NCBI GenBank assembly: GCA_963709875.1 | Contig: CAVPYB010000001.1 | Coordinates: 62,001 to 126,000, forward strand | DNA from: JAQBDA01 sp963709875 | Lineage (GTDB): Bacteria; Chloroflexota; Anaerolineae; Anaerolineales; UBA4823 | DNA: 64,000 bases | Direction: 5' to 3' | In this document: positions 1 to 8,459 of the stretch, in pieces | Layout: each line of letters begins with the position of its first letter | Position numbering within the stretch: the first letter of the stretch is position 1 | Notes under the pieces: generated by a model | The model's database searches: none | What the model saw: only the letters and a program-made list of their open reading frames with translations | Told to the model about the DNA's origin: nothing | Position numbers and translations under genes: made by a program

Positions 1-1
1 C

Positions 2-520
2 ACCCAGGTCGCAGCTGCCATGGGAGAAGACCAGATCCCCTCCAAGGTGATCGGCTACACCCAGGCGACTGGCGGCGTGAGTCTATCCGACGCGGGCGTC
101 ATCGTCTCCGGTGGGCGGGGTGTCTCGAACAACCCGACGCTATCGCCGCCGGCAGGCATGGATGACAAGCAGGCCGAGATCTGGAAGGCGCAGGAAGCAT
201 TCAAGCTGGTGGGCGACCTGGCAGGCGTACTCGGCGGAGCCGTTGGCGCCAGCCGTGCCGCAGTCGATGCCGGCTACATCCCCTACGAGCACCAGGTAGG
301 GCAGACCGGCAAGGTCGTCTCCCCCGACCTGTATATCGCCTGCGGGATCTCGGGTGCTATCCAGCACCAGGCAGGCATGCGCACCAGCAAGGTCATCGTT
401 GCCATCAACAAGGACCCCGAGGCCCCGATCTTCAGAATGGCGCGCTTCGGCGTCGTCGGTGACCTGTTCGAGGTCGTACCGGCACTCACCGAAGCGTTTC
501 GCCAGCGCATGGGCAAATAG
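2..520 (+). CDS. etfA: Electron transfer flavoprotein alpha subunit, C-terminal part (cut by window start)
   Basis: The reading frame is open from the left edge; 172 residues are visible. It carries the FAD-binding C-terminal domain of EtfA/FixB: a GGRGVSN stretch near residue 36, the SRAAVDAGY segment, the HQVGQTGKVVSPDLYIACGI motif that wraps the FAD, and SGAIQHQAGM followed by VAINKDPEAPIF. In this family the alpha subunit pairs with EtfB to carry electrons from acyl-CoA dehydrogenases to the quinone pool. EtfB would be expected just upstream, outside the window. An enoyl-CoA hydratase gene lies far away at 62.2-63.0 kb, so beta-oxidation is plausible but the two are not linked. The stop is followed by a strong hairpin that probably ends the transcript. 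Confidence 0.95.
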   Translation, partial: TQVAAAMGEDQIPSKVIGYTQATGGVSLSDAGVIVSGGRGVSNNPTLSPPAGMDDKQAEIWKAQEAFKLVGDLAGVLGGAVGASRAAVDAGYIPYEHQVGQTGKVVSPDLYIACGISGAIQHQAGMRTSKVIVAINKDPEAPIFRMARFGVVGDLFEVVPALTEAFRQRMGK

Positions 521-546
521 ATCATCCCGTCGGTAGTGAGCCTGGA

Positions 547-583
547 GGCGTGCTTTGGCGGGCAACATCCGCCAAAGCACGCC
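547..583 (+). repeat. 15-bp perfect hairpin downstream of etfA, terminator or REP-like element
   Basis: Arms 547-561 and 569-583 are perfectly complementary with a 7-base loop. The arm core (GTGCTTTGGCGG) closely matches the arm of the hairpin at 41346-41384, and both are followed by a C-rich stretch. It may end etfA transcription, but no U-tract follows, and the resemblance to the second copy suggests a dispersed palindromic repeat. Confidence 0.7.
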
Positions 584-662
584 CAATTTCCCCCGACTTG
601 TGCAGCTTCACATATTTGTTAACGATTTCTTTTAATTTACTGACAACCGCTCCCAGATAGGC

Positions 663-689
663 TTGACACGCGTAATTAAAAATGATAAT
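663..689 (+). promoter_or_regulatory. Promoter of the cold-shock gene
   Basis: TTGACA at 663-668 and GATAAT at 684-689 with a 15-bp spacer. This would give a 5' leader of nearly 80 nt before the start codon at 775, as is usual for cold-shock genes. Confidence 0.55.
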
Positions 690-774
690 CTTACGCTCGT
701 TAAGCTCGCTAAACCAGGCAGATATCCTTGTTTCGAGGGCTGAGAAAAGTCAATTCTTGGCAGGAGAAAGAAAA

Positions 775-984
775 ATGAACGAACGCTATGTCGGTACCGT
801 TAAATGGTTCAATGCGGCAAAGGGTTATGGCTTTATCGGTCATGATGATGGCGATGATGTCTTTGTCCATTTCTCATCAATCCAGGCAGACGGCTACCGC
901 AAGCTGGAAAAAGACCAGCAGGTGGAATTCTCAATCGAAGAAGGGCCTAAGGGGCTGCAGGCCGCTTCGGTGATTCCCATTTAA
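775..984 (+). CDS. Cold-shock domain protein (CspA family)
   Basis: A 69-residue single cold-shock domain. The RNP1 motif KGYGFIGHDDG and the RNP2 motif DVFVHFSSI are intact, followed by the usual KGLQAASV end. These small beta-barrel proteins bind single-stranded nucleic acid and act as RNA chaperones. A longer frame opens at 682, but AGGAG at 762-766, 8 bases before the ATG at 775, fixes the start, and upstream residues do not resemble the family. The gene is monocistronic, with its own promoter and a strong terminator. Confidence 0.96.
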   Translation: MNERYVGTVKWFNAAKGYGFIGHDDGDDVFVHFSSIQADGYRKLEKDQQVEFSIEEGPKGLQAASVIPI

Positions 985-1003
985 ACCAATCGCATGCAAA
1001 TCC

Positions 1004-1033
1004 GGGCTGCCTTGCGGCAGCCCTTTTTATTTT
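1004..1033 (+). terminator. Rho-independent terminator of the cold-shock gene
   Basis: A perfect 8-bp stem (1004-1011 with 1016-1023), loop TTGC, followed by a T-rich tract from 1024. Confidence 0.93.
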
Positions 1034-1063
1034 CCGATGGAACGAAACGCATCGAAAAATGGG

Positions 1064-1069
1064 TATAAT
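1064..1069 (+). promoter_or_regulatory. -10 box placed for a leaderless yqeY transcript
   Basis: A perfect TATAAT ends 7 bases before the ATG at 1077, so transcription would begin at about the start codon. No convincing -35 element is seen. Confidence 0.55.
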
Positions 1070-1076
1070 GAAACAC

Positions 1077-1523
1077 ATGGATACTAAACAAAGGCTGGAA
1101 AGCGATGTGAAGGACGCCATGCGCGCCAAAGACGAGCTGCGCAAACGGACGCTGCGCCTGGCACTCTCGTCCATCCGGCTGGCCGAGATCGAAAATGGCG
1201 CCGCGCTGGACGAGCAGGCAACCCTTGCCCTGATGCACAAAGAGATCAAATCCCGCCAGGAGTCTATCGCCGATGCAGAGCGAGCCGGGCGACCTGACCT
1301 GATCGAAGAATCTCAAGCGGAGATCGCCATCCTGGAAGCCTACCTGCCCGAGCAGTTCAGCGAAGCGGAGCTGGAGGCACTCGCCAGGCAGGCGATCGAC
1401 CAGGCAGGCGCAACCTCCCCCAAAGAGATGGGGCAGGTGATGAAGATCCTTATGCCCCAGCTGCAAGGCCGCGCCACGGGCAGCGAAGCCAGTCAGGTTG
1501 TGCGCAGGCTGCTCGCTGAATAG
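1077..1523 (+). CDS. YqeY/GatB-tail domain protein
   Basis: 148 residues covering the whole YqeY family: an N-terminal helical part (MDTKQRLESDVKDAMRAKDELRKRTLRLALSSIR) and the tRNA-amidotransferase-like C-terminal part (AYLPEQFSEAELEALARQAI, then KEMGQVMKILMPQLQGRA). The C-terminal part is homologous to the tail of GatB, which contacts tRNA; the role of free-standing YqeY is not settled. In-frame ATGs also exist at 1059 and 1068. I prefer 1077 because the TATAAT at 1064-1069 would place the transcription start there and because the family begins at this residue. The next gene follows after about 55 bases on the same strand and may be cotranscribed. Confidence 0.9.
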   Translation: MDTKQRLESDVKDAMRAKDELRKRTLRLALSSIRLAEIENGAALDEQATLALMHKEIKSRQESIADAERAGRPDLIEESQAEIAILEAYLPEQFSEAELEALARQAIDQAGATSPKEMGQVMKILMPQLQGRATGSEASQVVRRLLAE

Positions 1524-1579
1524 CCTGGTCGCAGGCAGTGCCAGAGTGTTCTCACTGGCAGACCACTGAAACAGGGATT

Positions 1580-3745
1580 ATGGCAGAATCCTCTAGATCG
1601 CGATCGTACCGGCGAACGTTATATTTATTGCTCTTACTGCTGGTCACCACCGGGTTGGCGATGCTGGCCCTGGCAATCCCGCTTCTGACGACCCTGTCCG
1701 CCCCTTCCCTGCAAGCCGGGCAGGTAGCACCGCAAGAGATCATCGCACCAGCGGGGATTGCCTTCGATAGCGAGGTGCTGACCGAACAGCAGCAAGATGC
1801 CGCCGCGCGCGCCGTCCCTCCAGCTTATGAATCTCCCGACCCGAGCGTCGCCCGCCGCCAGCTCGAGAGCCTGCGCGCCGCACTGACCTTCATCACCAGT
1901 GTCCGCGCCGACAGCTACGCTTCGCAAGAGCAGAAGTTAGCCGATCTGGCTGCTCTGGAGCAGATCAGGGTGGATGAAGAGACTGCCCAGGCGATCCTGG
2001 CGATCGGCGAACCGCGCTGGCAGACTATCCACCAGGAAGCCATCGTGGTCCTGGAGCAGGTGATGCGCGGCGCTATTCGCGAGGATCGCCTGGAAGATGC
2101 CCGCCGCAGCATACCAACCCTGGTCAGCCTCTCGCTGACAGAGGACCAGGCGGACATCGTCACCGAGCTGGTATCAGCATTCATCACTACGAACAGCGCC
2201 TTCAGTGTAGGCCTGACCGAAGAGGCCAGGCAGCTGGCGCGCGAATCGGTCCCGCCGGTCACCCGCTCGTACAAGGCCGGGGAAACCGTCGTCCAGCGCG
2301 GTCAGATCATCACGCCGGCTGTCCTGGAAGCGCTGGTATTCATGGGACTGGCGCAGCCCCAGGTAGGTTGGCAGGACCTGGTCGGCGCGGCCGCAGTCGC
2401 GATACTGTCGATTTTGCTGATCGCCCTATACCTTCGCCGCCGGGCTATCCTGCTACAGGACCTGCGCGGGATGACCGTCCTGGCAGTCCTCTTCACCCTC
2501 TTCCTGCTCGGCAGCCGCTTCCTGATCAACGCCGACTCTTTTATCGCCTATCTGCTGCCGGTTGCTGCCTACAGCATGACCGTTGCGGTGCTCTTCCGCA
2601 CCGATCTGGCGCTGATATCTTCGCTCCCGCTGGTCTTTCTGATCACTTTTGGGATGCAAAATGCGGCTGAGATGCACTTCTATTATCTTTTCAGCGGCTA
2701 CCTGGGCGTCTTAACGCTTGGACCTGCCCGCCGGTTGACGGCATTCTTCCGCGCCGGTGCAGTCGTTGCCGGCTCGTGTGCGGTCATCGCCATCGCATTC
2801 CACCCGCCGCTATCCGTCGCCGACCTGAATCCTTTATACCCGCTGCTAGGCGCCTCCTTGCTGAACGGGATCGCCTCTGCCAGCCTGACCGTGATCCTGC
2901 AGTTCTCCCTGGCACAGTTCCTGGGCATGACCACCGCCCTGCAGCTGATGGAGATCTCACGTCCCGACCACCCACTGCTGCAGCTGGTACTGCGCAACGC
3001 ACCCGGCACCTACCAGCACAGCTTGCAGGTTGCCAATCTCGCCGAACAGGCAGCCGAGCGCATCGGCGGCGACCCCCTGCTCACACGGGTCGGCGCGCTT
3101 TATCACGACATCGGTAAAGTCCAAAATCCGATGTTCTTCATCGAGAACCAGATGGCCGGGTCGCTAAACCCGCACGACCAGCTCGACCCGGTCACCTCAG
3201 CCCAGACCATCATCCGGCATGTCTCCGACGGCGTGGACCTGGCGCAGAAACACCGCCTGCCCAGGCGCATTCAGGACTTTATTCTCGAGCATCACGGTAC
3301 GATGATCACCCGCTATCAGTACGCCAACGCCTTGAAGGCAGCCGGCGGGGACGAATCGCTGATCGATCTCGAACCGTTCAGCTATCCCGGGCCGCGGCCG
3401 GGATCGCGCGAGACCGCCATCCTGATGCTGGCCGACGGCAGCGAGGCACGCGTGCGCGCCGAGCAGCCCAAGGATGAGCACGACCTGCGCCGGGTGATCG
3501 AGGAAGTGATCGACAACCGCGTTTCCTCCGGACAGCTCGACAACACCGATCTGACCCTGCGTGATCTGGAGCGGCTGGCCGAGTTCTTCACCACTACATT
3601 GCGCGGGATATACCACCCGCGCATCAATTACCCGAAGATCGAAAAAGAATCCTCTATCTCTCCCGACACGATCCCGGTGCAGCGCCATTCACCCCTCCCC
3701 ACTGACGTCACCACACCCTCCCAGCCAGATTCTCCCAGCCCCTGA
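1580..3745 (+). CDS. 7TM-HD family membrane phosphohydrolase (PgpH/YqfF-like, probable c-di-AMP phosphodiesterase)
   Basis: 721 residues with the order typical of 7TMR-HD proteins: a membrane segment at about residues 15-36, an extracytoplasmic 7TMR-HDED domain to about 260, a cluster of transmembrane helices at about 265-460, and a cytoplasmic HD domain. The HD metal-binding residues are visible in HSLQVANLAEQAAE, LYHDIGK (about 508-513) and LEHHGT. In Listeria PgpH this architecture hydrolyses cyclic-di-AMP; the substrate here is inferred. A C-terminal Pro/Ser-rich tail of about 25 residues is probably disordered. An in-frame start at 1538 is possible, but ATG 1580 begins at the charged MAESSRSRSYRR before the first membrane helix. 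ybeY follows after 6 bases, a gene order common in many bacteria. Confidence 0.92.
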   Translation: MAESSRSRSYRRTLYLLLLLLVTTGLAMLALAIPLLTTLSAPSLQAGQVAPQEIIAPAGIAFDSEVLTEQQQDAAARAVPPAYESPDPSVARRQLESLRAALTFITSVRADSYASQEQKLADLAALEQIRVDEETAQAILAIGEPRWQTIHQEAIVVLEQVMRGAIREDRLEDARRSIPTLVSLSLTEDQADIVTELVSAFITTNSAFSVGLTEEARQLARESVPPVTRSYKAGETVVQRGQIITPAVLEALVFMGLAQPQVGWQDLVGAAAVAILSILLIALYLRRRAILLQDLRGMTVLAVLFTLFLLGSRFLINADSFIAYLLPVAAYSMTVAVLFRTDLALISSLPLVFLITFGMQNAAEMHFYYLFSGYLGVLTLGPARRLTAFFRAGAVVAGSCAVIAIAFHPPLSVADLNPLYPLLGASLLNGIASASLTVILQFSLAQFLGMTTALQLMEISRPDHPLLQLVLRNAPGTYQHSLQVANLAEQAAERIGGDPLLTRVGALYHDIGKVQNPMFFIENQMAGSLNPHDQLDPVTSAQTIIRHVSDGVDLAQKHRLPRRIQDFILEHHGTMITRYQYANALKAAGGDESLIDLEPFSYPGPRPGSRETAILMLADGSEARVRAEQPKDEHDLRRVIEEVIDNRVSSGQLDNTDLTLRDLERLAEFFTTTLRGIYHPRINYPKIEKESSISPDTIPVQRHSPLPTDVTTPSQPDSPSP

Positions 3746-3751
3746 TCTGCA

Positions 3752-4201
3752 ATGATCTCTTTCCAATCCAGCGAAGACATCACGGTTGAATCCATGGGCG
3801 AAATCGAGGCCCTGCTGCGCCGGGCGGCGATGGAGACCCTTCAGCAGACCGGAGCCCCGCAGCAGGCAGAGCTGAGCATCGTCCTGAGCAGTGATAGCCA
3901 CCTGCAGATGCTCAACCGGCAGCACCTGGGGATCGATACACCGACGGATGTGCTCTCCTTTCCGGCCGGTGAAACCGACCCCGACACGGGCGACCTTTAC
4001 CTGGGAGATATCCTGATCTCTTACCATCGTGCGCAGGCTCAGGCTGAGACCGGCGGGCATTCCGTGCGTGATGAGCTCCAGCTGCTGGTCGTCCACGGCA
4101 CCCTGCACCTGCTGGATTACGACCACGCCGATGAAGATGGTAAGAGCCGCATGTGGGCGGTCCAGGGTGCAGTGCTGGACGCCATTGGATGCCAGCTATG
4201 A
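3752..4201 (+). CDS. ybeY: Endoribonuclease YbeY, rRNA maturation factor
   Basis: 149 residues, the usual length. The zinc-binding signature HGTLHLLDYDH lies at residues 115-125 and gives the three histidine ligands. The upstream TPTDVLSFP block is also a YbeY hallmark. YbeY is a metal-dependent endoribonuclease used in 16S rRNA 3' maturation and ribosome quality control. The gene starts 6 bases after the 7TM-HD gene and its stop overlaps the next start (ATGA at 4198-4201), so translational coupling in an operon is likely. Confidence 0.96.
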   Translation: MISFQSSEDITVESMGEIEALLRRAAMETLQQTGAPQQAELSIVLSSDSHLQMLNRQHLGIDTPTDVLSFPAGETDPDTGDLYLGDILISYHRAQAQAETGGHSVRDELQLLVVHGTLHLLDYDHADEDGKSRMWAVQGAVLDAIGCQL

Positions 4202-4587
4202 TCGATTTCCTCAAATCCCGTGCAAGATCATTCCGCTACGCCTTCTCCGGCTGGCGCTTCGTCCTGCGCACCCAGAAGAACGCCTGGATCCATGCCGTGT
4301 TCACGGTGACGACGATCCTGGTCTCCCTCTGGCTTCAGCTGACGCGCCAGGACTGGGCGCTGGTCATCGTCGCAATCACGCTGGTGTGGACGTCCGAGTT
4401 CATCAATACCGCCCTTGAGGCGGTGGTCGACCTGGCGAGCAGGTACGAGCAGGACGAGCTGGCAGAGATCGGCAAAGATGTCGGGGCAGCCGCGGTTCTG
4501 ATCGCCGCCGGCAGCTCGGCGCTTATCGGTATCCTGGTGCTTGGCCCGCCGCTCTGGCAGCGGCTGCAAGCGTTGTTTTCATCATAG
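4198..4587 (+). CDS. dgkA: Diacylglycerol/undecaprenol kinase family membrane protein
   Basis: 129 residues with three predicted membrane helices. The family motif is visible as EFINTALEAVVDL (with Glu and Asn near residue 68), then DVGAAAVLIAA, matching DgkA-type kinases. The Gram-positive relatives phosphorylate undecaprenol, the E. coli type diacylglycerol; the substrate cannot be told from sequence. The start ATG at 4198 overlaps the ybeY stop by 4 bases. The ybeY-dgkA order is widespread in Gram-positive bacteria. Confidence 0.93.
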   Translation: MIDFLKSRARSFRYAFSGWRFVLRTQKNAWIHAVFTVTTILVSLWLQLTRQDWALVIVAITLVWTSEFINTALEAVVDLASRYEQDELAEIGKDVGAAAVLIAAGSSALIGILVLGPPLWQRLQALFSS

Positions 4588-4599
4588 TTAGAGGTGCAT

Positions 4600-5455
4600 A
4601 TGTCCCCATTATCCTTCCGTTTCGGCACGGTTGGCTCACCCAAATCCACCCCTAAGAAGCCCGGCGGCAGCGTCGGCGCGGTCATTCATTTAGCCGAGAT
4701 AGGCCTGCTGGGGTTCGAGCTCGGCTGGGTGCGCTCCGTGCGCGTGCTCCCCGGAGACCTGCGCCCTGATCCAGCAGACTGCCCAGGAGCATGATGTCGC
4801 CATCAGCGTGCACGCACCGTATTTCTTCAACCTGAACGCCAACGACGAGGAATGGCCGAAATCGCGCCAGCGGCTGATGGACGCAGCCCATTACGGAAAC
4901 CTGGCTGGCGCGACGGATATCATCTTCCACCCCGGCTCCTACTTCGAACGCCCTCCGGAAGAAGTGCTGCCGGTCGCCATCCCGCGCCTGCAGAGCTGCG
5001 TGGAGGAATTGCGCAGCGCCGGCAACCCGGTCACCCTGCGCCCGGAGATGATGGGCAAATCCGCCATGCTCGGCTCACTGGAAGATACCCTGGTGATGAG
5101 CCGGGAGATCGAGGGGGTCGAGCCGTGCATCGACTTCGCACACCTGCACGCCCGCGGCGGGGACGGCTCGTTGAACACATATGACGAGTGGGCGCGGGTG
5201 CTGGAAGCCTACGGAAAGGCGATTGGTGACGAGGCGCTCGCTGACTTACACTGCCATATCTCGGGCATCGAATACACCCCCAAGGGAGAGAAAGAACATC
5301 TCCCCCTGGACGACTCAGACCTGGACACGCGCGCGATCCTGACCGCGCTGAAAGATTTCGGCTGCCGCGGGCGCATCCTGTGCGAAAGCCCCGTCCTGGA
5401 AGACGACGCACTGAAGGTGATGGCTCTATGGGGGGAAATCAGCGGGGAGAGCTGA
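4600..5455 (+). CDS. Endonuclease IV / AP endonuclease family 2 TIM-barrel protein, frame interrupted
   Basis: The product spans two frames. The N-terminal part (from ATG 4600, RFGTVGSPKSTP, HLAEIGLLGFELGWVRSVRV) continues in the +1 frame from about 4745 (ETCALIQQTAQEHDVAISVHAPYFFNLN) to the stop at 5455. Family features are the SVHAPYF strand, DIIFHPGSY, LRPEMMGK and DFAHLHARGG, which supply the His, Glu and Asp metal ligands of the EndoIV/xylose isomerase-like barrel. DNA repair at abasic sites is the best-known role; the family also holds sugar isomerases, so the exact activity is open. The break lies near a C-run at 4748-4752 and looks like a one-base indel. Confidence 0.8.
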
Positions 5456-5484
5456 TCCAGGGCAAGTAAGGTAATCTTGATAGA

Positions 5485-6240
5485 TTATCTTACTTGCTTA
5501 AAGTTCAGGAACACCAGGTTCCGCTCGCAATCCTCGTAAGTCTGGAAGTAAATCTTGCTCGAGAGGGGCGCGCCGGACTGGTCCAGCAGCTGCACCCACA
5601 GGGTCTCGTTGGAGGCCGTCGGCGTGTCGCCCAGGAAGAACTCGTATCCTGCCGGTCCATACTGGGGCGCGATGCCGGTCAGGCTGGTCGTCTCGACGAA
5701 CTGCCCCCCGTACACGCCGCTGAGCTGGATCACCACCCCGGTCGAGACCGGCGCGCCGCTCAGGTCCAGGACCTGCCCCGCCACGCCCATCCAGCTGCAG
5801 CCCGCCTCGGGGTGGAATGTGGCGCTGGAGATGGCTACCGGGCTGCCGGGAGCGACATCATACGGCATGCCCAATACAGGGGTCGGTGACTCCTCCGGGG
5901 TGCTGGTGGGGGTGAACAGGCTGAAAGGCGTCTCGGTCGGGATTGGGGTCGAACTCGGGCGCGGGGTAAAGGTAGTTGTAGGCTCAGCGGTTGGCTGAGG
6001 CGTCCAGGTTTCTGGCAGGACGCTGCGCGGCGTGGAGGTCACCGTCGGGAAGGCCAGCGTGGGAGGCAAGGTAGGTGGCGGAAAGGGGTTGAATGACGAA
6101 TAAGGGTTGATGAAGATCATCAGGAATCCCAGACCCACACACAGCACAGAAAACAAGACCAACACCGTAAGTGTGTTCCACACCAAATCAGAGACACTTC
6201 TGCTCGGCTCGGTATAGTCATGATAGTCGAAGCTATCCAT
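5485..6240 (-). CDS. Membrane-anchored surface protein with Thr/Pro-rich linker
   Basis: 251 residues. A cytoplasmic N-terminus of about 20 residues is followed by one membrane helix (about 21-45), then about 75 residues rich in Pro, Thr and Ser (for example FTPRPSSTPIPTETPF), then a C-terminal domain of about 125 residues with two cysteines (AGCSW and YEDCERN) that looks like a carboxypeptidase-regulatory or Ig-like beta-sandwich (VAGQVLDLSGAPVSTGVVIQLSG). The topology suggests an anchored, externally displayed domain. Such Thr/Pro linkers are common in Anaerolineae. I do not recognise a specific function. It is downstream of and codirectional with the PPIase lipoprotein gene, 24 bases away. 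Confidence 0.75.
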   Translation of the reverse strand: MDSFDYHDYTEPSRSVSDLVWNTLTVLVLFSVLCVGLGFLMIFINPYSSFNPFPPPTLPPTLAFPTVTSTPRSVLPETWTPQPTAEPTTTFTPRPSSTPIPTETPFSLFTPTSTPEESPTPVLGMPYDVAPGSPVAISSATFHPEAGCSWMGVAGQVLDLSGAPVSTGVVIQLSGVYGGQFVETTSLTGIAPQYGPAGYEFFLGDTPTASNETLWVQLLDQSGAPLSSKIYFQTYEDCERNLVFLNFKQVR

Positions 6241-6264
6241 TTTTTTCTCCCAATATTCGCTGAC

Positions 6265-7182
6265 TTACGGCAGCAGGATCTCGATTTCGCTCACGTCCCG
6301 GCGCTCTAAGAGCCAGTCCTGCACGGTCTGCATTTGCAGTGCCAGCCGGGCATCTTGTTCCAGGGTCCTGGCCGTCTCCCGCTCGACCACCTGCAGGATA
6401 TGGAAGCCAATGCCGGTTTCGATGGTAGCGCTCAGTTCTCCGGGCTGCAATCCAAAGGCTGCCGCCTCCAGGTCCGGTTCTAGCAGATAGCCACGTGGGA
6501 ACCAGCCCAGGTCTCCTTTCCCAACCGGGTCGTATTCTGCCGCCAGAGCGGTGAAATCGGCACCTGCGGAAAGCTGCGCCAGGACTTCGCTCGCATCCTC
6601 AGAATTATATAGCAAAATCTGGCGGGCATGTACCTGCTCCATAGTCGCCGGCACCCCCGCTGCAATCCGGTCGCGCATCCATGCAACAGCCATAGACTGC
6701 GCCAGGTCATGGCGAAAGCTTTCTTCGGTATAGCCATGGCGCGCCATCCAGTCGACCAGCGCCTGGTCATCTCCCAGCCGGGCAGCCAGCTCGTCCATAC
6801 GGCTCTGCACCGCCGCATCATCGGCGGAATAGCCTGCTTCAGCGGCCGCCTGCGCCAGCAGCAGCCGGTCGACCATGTCCTGGACCACCCGCTGCTCGTC
6901 TTCCGTTGCCAGTTGCGTGCCAACTGCGCTCTGGTAGCGCGCCAGCTCGGCCTGGAACTCGTCCCGGGTGATCGTCTCACCGTTCACCCGGGCCGCCAGA
7001 GGCTGCGGAGTCGGCGAAGGCTGGAATGGGGTCAGGGTGCGGGTGGGCTGCACGCCGGTTGGCGGCGGAGAGGTTGCAGTAGGTGTAGGAGTCCGCCCGT
7101 TGCAGGCTGTTAAGAAAGAAAGGAGCAGCAAGGCGGCAATCCATGCCTGCGCCTTGCGAAAGCTGTAATACCCGTCATCCAT
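6265..7182 (-). CDS. Lipoprotein peptidyl-prolyl isomerase (SurA/PrsA-like, parvulin domain)
   Basis: 305 residues. A signal peptide ends in the lipobox LLSFLTAC with lipidation predicted at Cys27, followed by a Thr/Pro linker. A SurA-N-type helical chaperone domain (ARVNGETITRDEFQAELARY) precedes a PpiC-type parvulin domain (HARQILLYNSEDASEVLAQLSAGADFTALAAEYD, then GDLGWFPRG and GFHILQVVE). It would assist folding of secreted proteins at the outer face of the membrane. An upstream in-frame start at 7209 exists, but ATG 7182 is favoured: it lies 7 bases after a perfect TATAAT on this strand, and the signal peptide starts there. Confidence 0.9.
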   Translation of the reverse strand: MDDGYYSFRKAQAWIAALLLLSFLTACNGRTPTPTATSPPPTGVQPTRTLTPFQPSPTPQPLAARVNGETITRDEFQAELARYQSAVGTQLATEDEQRVVQDMVDRLLLAQAAAEAGYSADDAAVQSRMDELAARLGDDQALVDWMARHGYTEESFRHDLAQSMAVAWMRDRIAAGVPATMEQVHARQILLYNSEDASEVLAQLSAGADFTALAAEYDPVGKGDLGWFPRGYLLEPDLEAAAFGLQPGELSATIETGIGFHILQVVERETARTLEQDARLALQMQTVQDWLLERRDVSEIEILLP

Positions 7183-7189
7183 TGCGCCG

Positions 7190-7197
7190 ATTATAAT
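7190..7197. promoter_or_regulatory. Symmetric -10 region shared by two divergent genes
   Basis: ATTATAAT contains TATAAT on the plus strand (7192-7197) and on the minus strand (7195-7190). The minus copy would give a leaderless PPIase transcript starting at ATG 7182; the plus copy would serve plsC at 7241. Confidence 0.5.
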
Positions 7198-7240
7198 ACA
7201 TAGCAGCAATACAGTTGGTGGGAGGACTTAGAGGACTAAT

Positions 7241-7939
7241 ATGATTCGCAGCCTCATCCGCTGGATAATCCGGCTCATCTTCAGGCTTTTGGCGAGGGTG
7301 AGCGTCTCAGGGTTGGAAAATGTGCCTCGCCAGGGCGGAATCTTGATGGCGATCAACCATCTCAGCCGGGTCGACCCGCCGCTGATCTACTACCTGGTGG
7401 GGCGGGATGATGCTTCTGCTCTTGTGGCGGACAGCTACCGGGTCAATCCCTTCTTCAGCCTGGTGGTCAACCTTGTCGGCGGGATATGGATCAACCGGGA
7501 GCAGGCGGATATCCAAGCCCTGCGCCAGGCGCGCGCCCATTTGCAGGGGGGCAGCTTGCTGGGCGTAGCCCCGGAGGGTACCCGCAGCCATACCGGGGCG
7601 CTGATCCCCGCCAAGACCGGGGTGGCTTACCTGGCCGACAAAGCCGATGTGCCGGTGCTGCCGGCGGCGATCCGCGGCACTGAGAGCGCTTTCGCACAGC
7701 TCCTCCGCCTGCGCCGCCCGCAGATTATTGTGCAGTTCGGCGAGCCGTTCAGGCTTCCGCCCATCGACCGGCGAGAGCGTGAAGCCTGCCTGCAGCGCAA
7801 CACCGACGAGATCATGTGCCGTATCGCCGCCATGCTGCCGCCGAGGTATTGGGGGGTGTACGCCGGGAACCCCCGGTTGGAGGAGCTGCTGGTGGCCCCG
7901 GACGCACCGGTGCCGGGATGTATGTCGATGCGATACTGA
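7241..7939 (+). CDS. plsC: 1-acyl-sn-glycerol-3-phosphate acyltransferase (PlsC family)
   Basis: 232 residues. The catalytic motif appears as NHLSRVD (His40 and Asp45), and the phosphate-binding motif as PEGTRS (about 111-116). The N-terminal hydrophobic and Arg-rich segment fits a membrane-associated enzyme that acylates lysophosphatidic acid in phospholipid synthesis. A good ribosome-binding site (AGAGGA at 7230-7235) precedes the ATG by 5 bases. It is divergent from the PPIase lipoprotein gene and shares its promoter region. No operon partner follows before the T-box leader. Confidence 0.9.
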   Translation: MIRSLIRWIIRLIFRLLARVSVSGLENVPRQGGILMAINHLSRVDPPLIYYLVGRDDASALVADSYRVNPFFSLVVNLVGGIWINREQADIQALRQARAHLQGGSLLGVAPEGTRSHTGALIPAKTGVAYLADKADVPVLPAAIRGTESAFAQLLRLRRPQIIVQFGEPFRLPPIDRREREACLQRNTDEIMCRIAAMLPPRYWGVYAGNPRLEELLVAPDAPVPGCMSMRY

Positions 7940-7992
7940 TTAGCCGGAAAGAAGTTGCTCCAAAACAGGCTTTCATGCCAGAAGATGACCCC

Positions 7993-8027
7993 GTCAGCGG
8001 TCGGCGGTCAGCGGTCAGCGGTCGGCC
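7993..8027 (+). repeat. Five tandem copies of a 7-bp unit, GTCRGCG
   Basis: Units GTCAGCG and GTCGGCG alternate through 35 bases between plsC and the pheS promoter. It is a simple repeat with no visible function. Confidence 0.75.
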
Positions 8028-8040
8028 GATTTACGCCCGC

Positions 8041-8068
8041 TTGACAGATCGCCCTTTTTGCAGATAAT
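8041..8068 (+). promoter_or_regulatory. Promoter of the pheS T-box transcript
   Basis: A perfect TTGACA (8041-8046), a 16-bp spacer and GATAAT (8063-8068). Transcription would start near 8075, giving a leader of about 385 nt. Confidence 0.8.
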
Positions 8069-8074
8069 AGAGAA

Positions 8075-8400
8075 CAGTCGATATATAGAAAGCTTCGACG
8101 GAGCAAAGTAAGCCAGGGCGAAAACACCGCCAGGGAGGCCGGGGCACAGACTGGAACCCCCGCCCGGTGCAAACTGGCCGAATTTCACTTCAGAGCTGAC
8201 CCGGTGAATGGGCGTGTCATGTGAATCAGTGCCAAGTGTCACGTTCTAGTAGCCCGGTACGCGGACCCGGCGTTAATGGGAGGCTGGCGGATGATATCGC
8301 CGGCGATTGAGCGGGTTGTCCCAGCGCAAGCGCAGGGACTGCCAATCTGGGTGGTACCGCGGGAATGCTTCCCGTCCCTACGTGGGGCGGGATTTTTGTT
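8075..8400 (+). promoter_or_regulatory. T-box riboswitch controlling pheS (tRNA-Phe sensing)
   Basis: The T-box sequence GGTGGTACCGCGG is at 8350-8362. The TGGT inside it would pair with a tRNA 3' end carrying discriminator A, as in tRNA-Phe. In stem I an AGTA (8107-8110) faces GAA (8180-8182), the expected loop-E pair. It is followed by a candidate specifier codon TTC at 8184-8186, which is Phe; this assignment is tentative. The leader ends in a terminator at 8371-8397. Known T-boxes sense uncharged tRNA and allow readthrough into the matching synthetase gene, here pheS. Confidence 0.9.
8371..8397 (+). terminator. Intrinsic terminator of the T-box leader
   Basis: The 8-bp stem CCCGTCCC with GGGGCGGG (one G-U pair) is followed by five Ts. 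The upstream GGTACCGCGGG overlaps the alternative antiterminator pairing. Confidence 0.88.
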
Positions 8401-8459
8401 TTTGGAGCAGAGAGAGGCGAGAGTAGCAGGTAGGTCTCGCTTGAGGTATGGAGGTGTAT

